Below are positions 1 to 11,000 of a stretch of DNA of 64,000 nt, piece after piece. The translations under genes and the position numbers were made by a program. The stretch comes from Lytechinus pictus (lineage: Eukaryota > Echinodermata > Echinoidea > Temnopleuroida > Toxopneustidae): positions 18,346,603 through 18,410,602 of the forward strand of contig NC_087254.1 in NCBI RefSeq assembly GCF_037042905.1. Direction: 5' to 3'. The stretch's first letter is position 1; each line of letters begins with the position of its first letter. The notes under the pieces were generated by a model, which searched no databases, was not told the origin of the DNA, and saw only the letters and a list, made by a program, of their open reading frames with translations.

Positions 1-750
1 TGACAGATAGGGGGAAAATAAATATTAGCCCATTTTGAACTTGGTTGAATTTATATTGCCTAAATCTGATAAAGCTATAGAAAGCCAAAATCTCCCAGCT
101 TTAATATTGTCAATGCAATAAGTTTATGTTTCCTGCTTATAGCTATGATCTGATGATTCATTTAATAAAATTATTCCACCTTATCACTTTCAGACAGTAA
201 TGATGTGTACTATTTGTAAATCAAATTTATTTTGTTCAATTTCAGTGTCTGATTTAATTCACTGTAGGTAAATCAAGTATCTAGAGCTTGGTTTGATTGA
301 GTTTAGAATATTGGCCATTTTGCTTTAATAACTCAGTGTAAGATTTTTATCAACAACTCTTTAACATCTTTTTATGGATTATGCAAGTAGCATTTATTCA
401 ATTTGAAGAATTATATGTAGTGATTTTCTGAGTTAGGTAATTGACTGCATGTTGTTGTACATTGCATTTATAATTATTTTTAAATGGTACCTAACATTAG
501 AGATTTCACTTCAGGATTTTGGAATTTTGTTTTCATTAACTGTTTGTGCTAGAGCTGGGATTAATAGTATACAATGTTCTAAAGAAACGTCCTAAGTGCT
601 GTATAAATGTTTCATATTATTATTTATGTTGTTTTGTCACAAAATTCATGAAAATTATGCCACAGTGCCATATAAAGTGATTATCATCATGGTAGTTGTC
701 TTTTGTTAATTTGCTCAGGTTTATATGAATTACATGGAACATGTGGAAGA
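1..750. other. No feature seen
   Basis: AT-rich sequence without a convincing exon or repeat. It may be the 3' region of a gene lying outside the window, but nothing shows this directly. Confidence 0.4.
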
Positions 751-1090
751 GCCGTGGTGTAGTGGTTCTGACTCTCACTTGAGGGTCGTGTGTTCGATTC
801 CCTCTGTGGTCTAGCGTCCTTTGGCAAGGCGTTAATCCACGCCTTGCCACTCTCGACCCAGGTGCTAAATGGGTACCTGCTAGGATGTGAAAGTCATTGT
901 AGCTTGTCCAGTACTGTGCGCGACTTACAGGCGACTGACTGGAATACTCCCCAGGGAGTGGAGGATGTGCACACATTGTGTGCGGGAATGACTTATTAAA
1001 TCCGATGACCGGGGTAGTAATATATCTGTAAAGCACTTATACACGTCATTCTGATGTATTAAGTGCTATATAAAAGCGGATTCTTATTAC
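751..1090 (+). mobile_element. tRNA-derived SINE, family 1, copy A
   Basis: Begins with a tRNA-like head (GCCGTGGTGTAGTGG as A box, TGTTCGATTCC as B box), followed by the non-tRNA tail beginning tagcgtcctttggcaaggcg and ending in a CTATATAAAAG-type terminus. A second copy at 44521-44865 shares head and tail, which shows a dispersed family. The head lacks a good cloverleaf because the anticodon arm is decayed, so this is not a tRNA gene. Confidence 0.8.
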
Positions 1091-1789
1091 ATGTATTTAA
1101 CTGTCAGTGAACATGGTTCTTTGAGAAAGCAGTTTGATATGCTTTGATATATGTATTAATTCAATGATGCTCAATCTACATACTTTTCTCTTTACAGTAT
1201 GAATTGAAACAATTGGGGAAGTTTATAAAATATCAATATTAAATGGATGTTAAGTACCAGTCATTGGATTTACTGACCAAAGGACTTGCAAATGCTTGCT
1301 ATTTGGAAATATTTACATGTGTTGGTGAATATTAAACCTGTTGCTCGCCATTCAGCGCTTTGTATCATTCTTCCTCTGTTATGTCTTTCTTCCATTCATA
1401 CATGTAGGTGCGTCATACTCTGTTGAGTAAATATCGAAAAGCTTAATTTTTTTGTTTAAATTATGTTCTACCAAACATCTCTTCCCAAATAAACATTTTC
1501 AATAAAAATTTAGTAATGTCTCCTAAACAAGAATTACTATGAAGCTTGTATGTGTTCTGTAATTATCATGTATTCAGATTCAGTCGTGAACAGTTAAAAA
1601 ACATTTTCAAATCCATGTAATAGAAGATGCAGTGTGTGCATTTACATACCAGCTTTCACAGTACATCGATTAATATGTAATTCTCTTGCAATATTCAGTG
1701 GCAAATGAAAATAGGAATCGGTGATTATTATGAAATGAATAAAAGCCATTTTCAATGTAACATTTCAGTGTACTGTATTCTTCGCATAC

Positions 1790-2275
1790 AACCGTAATTC
1801 CGAAGCTTTGTTATTCCGAAGGTTCGTTATTCCGAAGGTTCGTATTTCCGAAGGTTCGTAATTCCGAAGGTTCGTTAGTCCGAAAACGAAATGAGGTTCG
1901 TTATTCCGAAGGTTCGTTAATCCGAAAACGAAATGAGGTTCGTTATTCCGAAGGTTCGTTAATCCGAAAAAGAAATGAGGTTCGTAATTCCGAAGGTTCG
2001 TTAGTCCGAAAACTAAATGATTAACTAACCTTATTTCGTTTTCGGACTAACGAACCTTCGGAACAACAAACCTTATTTCGTTTTCGGATTATCGAACCTT
2101 CGGAATAACGAACCTTCGGAATAACGCCACAAATGTTCGGATTAACGAACCCTTTTACGTTTTCGGATTAACGAACATCGAGGTATAGGCAATTTACGTG
2201 TTTCGGAATTACGAACCTTCGGAATAAAGAACCTTCGGAATTACGAACCTTCGGAATTACGAAGTGTAACCGTAT
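1790..2275. mobile_element. Giant foldback built of TTCCGAAGGTTCGTTA units
   Basis: The left half repeats a 16-bp motif ttccgaaggttcgtta with variants. The right half carries its complement (taacgaaccttcggaa), from accgtaattccgaag at the left end to ttacgaagtgtaaccgta at the right. The motif is itself partly palindromic, so the whole region can form one very long imperfect hairpin. No reading frame of note. Confidence 0.85.
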
Positions 2276-2390
2276 TCTTGATTGATCATGGAGGTGTGCA
2301 GGAATTGAGATTGACCAGAATAGCACAACTAATACGAGAGCATGAAGAATTATATGCTTGAGGTACCTTTCAAACAGCACATAGGCAGGA

Positions 2391-2600
2391 GGCGCAATAG
2401 CTCAGTCGGTAGAGCGGGGGTTTCGGATTCCGGTGACCCGGGTTCGATTCCCAAATGGTGCGCTAGTGCCCTTTGGTAAGGCATTTAATCCTCATTACCA
2501 GGTCCCTCGGAGAGGACCTTAAGCCGTTGGTCCCCTGCTCACAGGCATTCGCGCTTTCTTAGTAGTCAGGTAAAAAACCTCGGTAAAACCATATTAGCCG
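2391..2600 (+). mobile_element. tRNA-derived SINE, family 2
   Basis: The tRNA-like head has A box TAGCTCAGTCGGTAGAGC and B box GGTTCGATTCC. It is followed by a tail opening gctagtgccctttggtaagg, which resembles the family 1 tail opening (tagcgtcctttggcaagg). The anticodon arm is degenerate. Confidence 0.7.
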
Positions 2601-3512
2601 AATGTGTTTGGACCATTCCAAATGCAACAAATGTGGGTAATTTTTCTACTATCCAAGCAAAATGATGTGCATTTCCATTAAATTAAATTTATTCCATTCT
2701 ATACACAAAAAAGTTACATCAACAGGTATAAATTCAATGATACAATGATATAGATAAAATTACATGGTTTAAATTGGAAAATGGCTGCTGTATAAAATCC
2801 TAGAGGGTTTGTCTTGACAGCTACCACAACAATATTGAGTCTTGATGTGGATCCTTGTTATTTGAAATACCATCCATCCTCATCTCAAAACCATATTTGG
2901 TCAATATTAAAATTTAGGAAGTCATTAACAAATTTGCCTGTAAGCCAAAGTAAATGACTGGCCAGTCTTGTTTACGATTTCAACCAATCATTTGATTAGG
3001 AACCATGTCACCATTTTATAATGGCCTGCTCCAAATTGATATCAATTTCAGTTAACTGTCTTGGAAATTGATGTGGAATGGAGGAGTATAAAATGAAGAA
3101 ATAGCACAAACAACAAGAGAAAAGGGATGTTCATTTGTCATTAACGATATTCAACAAGAAAAAAACACTTTTATTGAGCACAAATAAACATAGTTTTGAA
3201 CAATTTAACAATAATCATACAAATATATAAAAAAACATGTCGACAATTAAAATTTGCATCAGAATTCTACTTAAATCAACAAGCCAAATATAATGATTGC
3301 ATTATAATTCTGCATAAACTAAGAAGTTACAACACTATCAAAAATGTGTATCCTAGCAAAGACTTAATAACCCCCCCCCCCCTCCCTAGAACACATGCCT
3401 GACTAGTCACTACAAAATTTCTCATCTTTAATAGGCACCTGTCCCTTCATGACTGGATTACTGTAATTAAATGGAGAACAACCATTTGATATTGTTGAAT
3501 TATGGATAAATA

Positions 3513-3990
3513 CAGTGCGTCCCAAAAAAAAAGAAACCGGGATGTTTTATTTACATAATCATATCATTCAATTATTCCTCATCATGTTTATACCTAATAT
3601 GTGTCGAACGCTTCACGCATTAATGAGCAAAACGAGTTTGAAATTTTAATGTCAAAACCAGGTTGCACAGAAAAAACTGACAAGACTGGTTTGTGATACG
3701 ACAAACGTGCTTATTCGACGATTGGTTCATTAGCATTTCTTTTGTATTCTTTGTTAAGATTCTCTCACTGATCCCTGAAATGAGAACGGATTAAGATTCA
3801 CATGCGAGTTTCTGATATGCCTCTGTATTCATTATTTGTAATCTGCCATGCGTGAACAATGTGCTTAGCTGTTGGTTTCAAATTAGAGATGAGATTCCGC
3901 TCTTGCCATGAGTATCAAATTTATAGTAAACACATAATAATTGTGAAATCTATCTCTGAAAACGGGTTTCCTTTTTTGTGGGACGCACTG
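3513..3990. mobile_element. Mariner/Tc1-type MITE with TA target duplication
   Basis: Terminal inverted repeats CAGTGCGTCCCAAAAAA and TTTTTTGTGGGACGCACTG (one base of difference inside) are flanked on both sides by TA. The 478-bp element has no transposase frame. TA duplication and CAGT ends fit a non-autonomous Tc1/mariner element. Confidence 0.85.
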
Positions 3991-5340
3991 TATACAGATG
4001 GGACCACACCTAGTTCCAAGACCTATGGTGATTGCTCACTGCCATATATATCTCCTACATTTGACCTAGGTGCTATGTTTGTCAGTAACTTGTGGGATTG
4101 ATTCCTTACAGTTTGTGAAGATCACCTGACTTTAATGATAATCAAATTCCTTTGAGAGCTGGAACCAAACTGCTTGTAACACAGAACATACTTGCTACTA
4201 AAGAATGGTTTTTGGAGCTTCTTATAGTATAAAAAGCAGTCATATATCAACATTTATAATTTAGATGTATTCTTAATGGCAATATCCCTCATTTACATAT
4301 CATACTAGTAATACCCAATTAAAATAACCAAAAAATCCTATGTTATTGATATCACATACATGTACCTATGGTAAAATATGCACCTGAATATCTAAAATAT
4401 CTTTGGTGGAAGCAACTTGAACCTTATACAAAATTTTAAACTAAACTACACTATCGATAGGAGAAAGAAGTTGAAAAAAAGAAAAAAAAAAGAAGCAAAA
4501 TCAGTATGAACTAGCACCAGGGGACTGTTCTGTAGGCAATAATTAAACTGCATTCTCTGGCAATAACAGTAGAACCACTGGCTTTGATCCATTTAAAAGT
4601 GTGATCTATGTCCATTGCTATGGCAACTATCAGAGAATGACTTGTTGCTGAGAACTTTCATGAACACCAGTTGTGATTACAATATCCAAAACTACCGGCA
4701 TGCATGTGTTCCACATACATGTATTAATTACACATCCTTTTGTTTAGTGGAAAAACTGCTTTGGACAAAGTATTCTTTCAAGAGCTGATGCATGACCACG
4801 CACTCAGTAAAGTGAAACACGTGGCTTGGTGTGTGGTATCTAAACACAGAAACGTTGTCAGGGATTGGAACATGTTGTCATGTCTAAACAGAGCAAAATC
4901 TTCCAGAATTACATTTAACACTTTGAGAGTGTTAATCTTTGTATACCATACATGCACCACTTTTTAATTGCAACTTTAATATTTCAGTCAAATTGAACTG
5001 TAGCATAGTACATGGAAGCAAACAGTTGACAATATTGTGTAAACTTATAGAGATATCTTATGTACACTATCTACACAGTGACTTTGCACAATACAGGACT
5101 TCTATGTAACAATTCAAACAATAATACATTACTTTACATCTATATATACATAAATATCATAATATATACAGAATGAACAATGTAATTGATATACATGGAT
5201 GGAATAACATACAAAATATCCGTAAAATACAATATACATTAATAGTTATCATGAAACAATATTTGAATCTAATTTTAATTTCATCAATATTTTTATTTTT
5301 AGTTCTTCAGAAATGTCACTCAGTTGAAGAAATAAATGGG

Positions 5341-5556
5341 GTAGGGGACATTTCATGAAAGTAGTCAGCACTGGAAAAAATTGTCAGCGCTGGCAATTTC
5401 AGTGAATCCTTGGTTTTAATTGGCTGACAGGCACCAGCCTCCGACTACTATTACTATAGTAACTGTCAGAGAAAGTCAACTTGTCAATGCTTTAATTGAA
5501 TATCTGTAAAATCATTTGTAAATGCTGACAACTTTCATGAAATGGTCCCCTGTCTT
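5341..5556. mobile_element. Hairpin MITE, GGGG-TTTCATGAAA family
   Basis: Ends are GGGGACATTTCATGAAAG and its complement CTTTCATGAAATGGTCCCC. It contains an internal ACTATTACTATAGTAACTGTCAG motif shared with the copy at 35667-35827. No coding capacity. Confidence 0.75.
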
Positions 5557-7677
5557 AGGATTCAGGCTGGAAAATAAATCTACAAATACAAATTGAGTAT
5601 GATCATTCGGATTAAAGCTTACTATTCCCCTCAATTCTATTGTAGAATAAGATGTAGGAAAGATGAAAACAGAGCTATCAAATTCTGTCTATGGAATTTT
5701 AAAGAAAATCATGACAAATTTGTGCACTGCAAAAGATTACTCTTCAAATGCCCCCACTTCCAAAATAAAACAAACAACAAATAAAAGCTGAAAATGTTGG
5801 GCCAATAATTGGATGTAGTCTCATGCAGTCTTATATGTGAACAGTGCATGTGACTGTTGGAAGAATTGAGCTGATTGATTGTATAAACAAGAGGATGAAT
5901 CACCTTTGTATCTACCACAGCTTTTGCTTTCAGGTGTGAAATTTGATCTCTCTCTTTTTTTTTTTTTGGGGGGGGGGCGCTTTTTGCTTCATTTGCAACT
6001 TTTCAGAAATAAGCATTCATTTTGCTCAGTAAGCCCTGGTCAACAACACAGATCCATGTAACTCAAACCATACTGAGGCCATCAAAAGTCTTAGCTGCAT
6101 TTCAAAGTAGGGATCATTCTCAGCATCTTTTTCATTTTCACACTTCCATTTTAACCACTGGGAATTTAAGAGAGCCATTGTGAATAATGCCAACTACTAA
6201 CCATGCTTATAGACACAGCTTTCTGTTAACGTACCCAAATCTTTGTTTTTTCAGATGATACCAACTGAAAGTAATGCAAGGTTCACGACCCTCCACAAAT
6301 TAGGGAACACCCTTCCAAAATAACAATATAACGGTTAGCAGCTAATAGATTGCTATTGATTGAAAGTGGGTAGGAAGTTCTGCACTGATATTGCTGAATA
6401 AGATACTAGACAGATATACTGATCATGAAAATGTCAGTGCACTCTGGTACTTCCTCCTTCCCTATCCTGTCCAACAATACACAAAAAGTGCATGATTCAT
6501 GAACTGGAAAATCTATACAAAACCTTTGCAATACAGTGTGCCATACATGTAGACCATACACCATGTTTTTTATTGTCTATGAACATTATGTGTGTTGAAA
6601 AATCAAAGAATATTGACAACCACTAAGGGCTATCATGTACAAATATTACCCAAAGTGTTGCAATACTGTCTAAGTCGCAAACCTCAAAGAAAGAATCAAA
6701 TTTTTTACGTTTTCAATCATTGTTCAAACCAAAAATCTGGATCAAACTGTTATCAAAATCCTCTAAGCAATCTCCACAGCAGGGAATGAGATTAATATAC
6801 AAATGCCACAAATCATTTCGTCGTCCTTTCTTCATCAAACAACATTTGAAATAACCCTGTAATAATACCTATATGCATGTATGTGAGATATTTTACTACT
6901 CTGTGGGCCTGTGCAGTAATATCATATTGATATCTTTGTTTGTATAAATAAACTGTTCCCTTGATAATTGTACATCTTTGCCCTTAAATTGATTGATGTT
7001 AGATAAAGAAAATATGAACTCCTTAGGGTCTTCGCAAGCAAAGCCAAGAGTTTGCCATTGATATCATAAACTCAGGAACTCGGGTTAATGTAAAAATTCA
7101 ACATAAGCAGCTCATGAATGTTTAATTTGTAATAAAATATTACAAATTAAATATTTTACATTCAATCTAGGAGAGGGGGCATCAAAATATATCTTTTAAA
7201 ACATCACACATTAAAAGGTGATCAATATATACCTGTATATGCAGGATTGAGCACCAATTTTTTTTTCTCCAAAGATTTGTACAATGTAAGAGCATCACTG
7301 TACCACACTCACAAGACTTCTTGCCGGTGTTCAAAGATTAAAAGTAAACTAAACTTCTTCTATCAGCATCTTTTCAGTGTATTGACAAATGCAGTTTTCA
7401 TGCTGTCATGGTGGTAGTGCTTACGAATCAATGCATATATAAAAGAGTTGTACAATACAGTCAGAAAGGTTTGAGCAAAGCATGGGAGGGGCAAACTATG
7501 GTTGATTATTAACAAAGAATGCTTTACCACATTAAGTTTTAATCTATAAACCCTTTCCAGTGCCACTGACTGATTACACAATAGTGATGCTGGAATATTC
7601 TGATTGAACGATTGAGGGGGGGGGGGGGCAAGTTGTTATTAATATGATAATTTGCCCCTCCAATATTCTGTCTGATC

Positions 7678-7821
7678 AGGGGAGTGTTTCAAAGAAAGCT
7701 TTGTTAGTGATTTTCACTGACTAAGTTGATCTCAGCCAATCAGATACAAGGATTTGCATTAGCTTATTACAATATTAAATGAAAATTACCAACTATTTTG
7801 TGTCATGAAACACTCCCAAAC
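7678..7821. mobile_element. Hairpin MITE, GGGAGTGTTTCA family
   Basis: Left end ggggagtgtttcaaag and right end catgaaacactccca are inverted repeats around a short AT-rich core containing gccaatcagatac, similar to the cores of the 5.3-kb and 35.7-kb hairpins. Confidence 0.7.
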
Positions 7822-8067
7822 ATCCAGGTACCGCAACTACACCTATGAAGGTTCACAAGGAATGATTCCTTCTTTCTGTGGATCCCGAGTGCTCCTGACA
7901 AACATGGTTTCCAAAATTCACTGGTGTGGTGGCTGTGAAGAGCAAATTTATTTCCACTAGTCTTTCCACTATTTCCACTAGAGTGTGCACATCATGTATT
8001 GACAAACACAGTTCAACAAAATTGTCTACCAGGAGCTCAAATTACACGCATGCCGACTTGAGAGAAA

Positions 8068-11000
8068 TTAATCTTTCTTTTTGTGTCCTTTGAGAAGATT
8101 GACGAATACCTCAAGAAACATAGCATACCATGAGGCTAGGATTCCATAGTACATCAGACCAGGAAGGAGAGCAATAAACAGAGCTGATGAGAAAGAGAAG
8201 ACAATGATACATAAAAGGACATTAGCAACACTTCCCCCCTTCATTATCATTTTATTGAATGGCAATTTGATTTTAAATACATGTCTTTTTTGTAGTTTGT
8301 ATTCACGCAGTTAACCATTTTATCACGTTTCTATGTGTATTTTTTTTAACCTTGTGCAATCGCTTGTAAGACAACCTTCGGCTGCAAGGTATGACGTTTA
8401 ATGTATCGAGAAAGACCAAGACAATTACTCAATATTCATCTACGAGAGTAGAAATTGCTATTATGACACATATATGTGGATAAAAAGATCACTTTTGTCT
8501 TCAGAATGTTTTTTTTTCTGTTTGAGTAAAAGTTAGAGTCCGGACGTGTGACTTAGCTTTAGTCTAAAAAAACATTTATATAATATTTTCACTATACTCA
8601 CTTGATAAATATGCTAGGAAGAGGCCTGGGATGGAATTGCCTACGAATGCAATGGTTAGAAGTATCAATGAGGCTCCAAAAAAATACTGTATAAAAACAA
8701 ACAACAAGAATAAATTGAAGATAAAGTTTAAAGACAGGAATAGGAACAAACAATAGCAAAAGTTTTCAAAGATGCCAAACATTTAAAAGTACTAGCTCTT
8801 TAATATCTTGTGCTCTCTCTCTCTCTTGTTTTGTAATCTGTGGCATTGGTCAATTCATTCCAAATCAATTTCATTCAAATTTTGATGAAACAATATCATG
8901 TTTCCATGCTACATTTCTGACCAGAGTTTTCTTCTTACCAATACTACGTTTATAAGTATTTTTAATACAAAACTTATAAGGATACAAGATGAAAATTCAT
9001 TGCTTTATCACAAGTCAAAATTTTCTCTTTCATACTCACATATTTTGGCTTCTTTTCTCTTAGGTTTAGAATCCATCTCACAGTGGATGTGGTCATATTC
9101 TGTATGTTAAGCAGAGTACTGCAACATTTTTCATATCTCCTCTGATTGTATTCTGACCTAAAAGTAATCAAAAGATAAAAGTATATCTTAATCAATTCAA
9201 CTCAATTCAATTCAATTTATTTACATTCTCAATCACTGAGTGATCATCTTATGCCATGATTATTCACATATCAAATACAAATATGAATGTTTTTAAGTAT
9301 AAATACTATTAATTACATTCCCATCTGATAATGGTCTTATGAAAGCAAGGCAACTTATATTTTGGTGTCCAACAACCTTTCCATTACTGTGTAAAATTCT
9401 ACACTAAAATATGTATACTTCCATATCAAATTGCCATATATTTCGTGATCTCATCTCAACATTTATGTTTTTCTTCAAGCATATTCAAGTTTATTATCTG
9501 TTTTCAAACTTTTATATAACAATGTGTTTTCCAGTCATAGGTTCTGCTATTATCTTTAAATCATTTAAATACCACATTAAGCTTTAAAAACAAATCTTAT
9601 TATGAAACCTTCTACAGAGGTGAACAAAGTTCAGCTACATTTTTGTTTACAGTGTTAATTGAATTTACTGAACACATATTACAGACCTGCCAACCTCTGA
9701 GAATGAAAAACTGTATTTTTGCTCAAAAAAGTGTATTTCATAATAAAATTCTTGGCGCACTCGCTCATCGCGGCGCTCAAGCTGCATGCAAGCTAAAATG
9801 CGCACTGCTCTTGCAGATGAAAAAAACAACATCGAAACATGTGTATATCTTCACCCTGGTTTTAACAAAATGATTGAAAAAACAAGGCAAACGCCAAGCG
9901 TTGTCTCGCCTGCATATTGCAGTCATGAAGAGACTGCATGTCAAAACTACATGTATGCTATATGACTTAGATGGACCTCTGTTACGAGTTTGGCGATCCC
10001 ACCTCGAAGCTATAGAAAGTTATTGTGTGTACAACACAGCAGTGCCAGTCATGGAAAGTTCATTGACATTTGACCTTAATCAAATTCGACTCACATTCGA
10101 ACTTGACCTGCACCTTCAAGAGATGGACGTCTGTTATGAATTTGGCGATCTCACCTCGAAGCTATAGAAAGTTATTGTGTGTACAACACAGCACAGTGCC
10201 AGTCATGGAAAGTTCATTGACCTTTGACCTTATTCAAATTCGACTCATATTCAAACTTGACCTGTGCCTTCAGGAGATGGACCTCTGGTATGAATCTGGT
10301 GATCCCACCTCGGAGATATAGAAAGTTATTATGTGTACAACACAGCACAGTGCCAGTCATGGAAAGATCATTGACCTTTGACCTTATTCAAATTCGACTC
10401 ATATTCGAACTTGACCTGTGCCTTCAGGAGATGGACCTCTGGTATGAATTTGGTGATCCCACCTCGAAGATATAGAAAGTTATTATGTGTACAACACAGC
10501 ACAGTGCCAGTCATGGAAAGTTCATTGACCTTTGACCTTATTCCAATTTGACTCATATTCGAACTTGACCTGTGCCTTCAGGAGATGGACCTCTGTTATG
10601 AATTGGGTGATCCCACCTCGAAGCTATAGAAAGTTATTGGGTGTACAAAGTTATTATGTGTACAACACAGCACAGTGCCAGTCATGGAAAGTTCATTGAC
10701 CTTTGACCTTATTCCAATTCGACTCATATTCGAACTTGACCTGTGCCTTCAGGAGACGGACCTCTGGTATGAATTTGGTGATCCCACCTCGAAGTTATAG
10801 AAAGTTATTATGTGTACAACACAGCACAGTGCCAGTCATGGAAAGTTCATTGACCTTTGACCTTATTCCAATTTGACTCATATTCGAACTTGACCTGTGC
10901 CTTCAGGAGATGGACCTCTGTTATGAATTTGGTGATCCCACCTCGAAGCTATAGAAAGTTATTGGGTGTACAAAGTTATTATGTGTACAACACAGCACAG

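Larger units (their letters stand above)
2601..8067. other. ARL6IP1 3' flank and possible 3' UTR, no coding gene seen
   Basis: Apart from the MITEs listed separately, no reading frame of interest is present. On the minus strand, AATAAA-type poly(A) signals occur near 3168-3175 (CTCAATAAAAG) and near 2684-2689. Either could end a long ARL6IP1 transcript, or these may be chance in AT-rich DNA. C/G homopolymers occur at 3370-3382, 5966-5978 and 7617-7628. Confidence 0.4.

Noticed and set aside
751-822. Possible tRNA gene at the head of SINE family 1 (also 44521-44590)
   Set aside because: The head is followed by a shared non-tRNA tail in both copies, and the anticodon arm of the first is broken; SINE is the better reading.
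2394-2465. Possible tRNA gene
   Set aside because: The A and B boxes are good but the acceptor and anticodon arms do not pair well and a SINE tail follows.
8815-8828. CT microsatellite as a regulatory GAGA site
   Set aside because: A short dinucleotide run with no other supporting signal.
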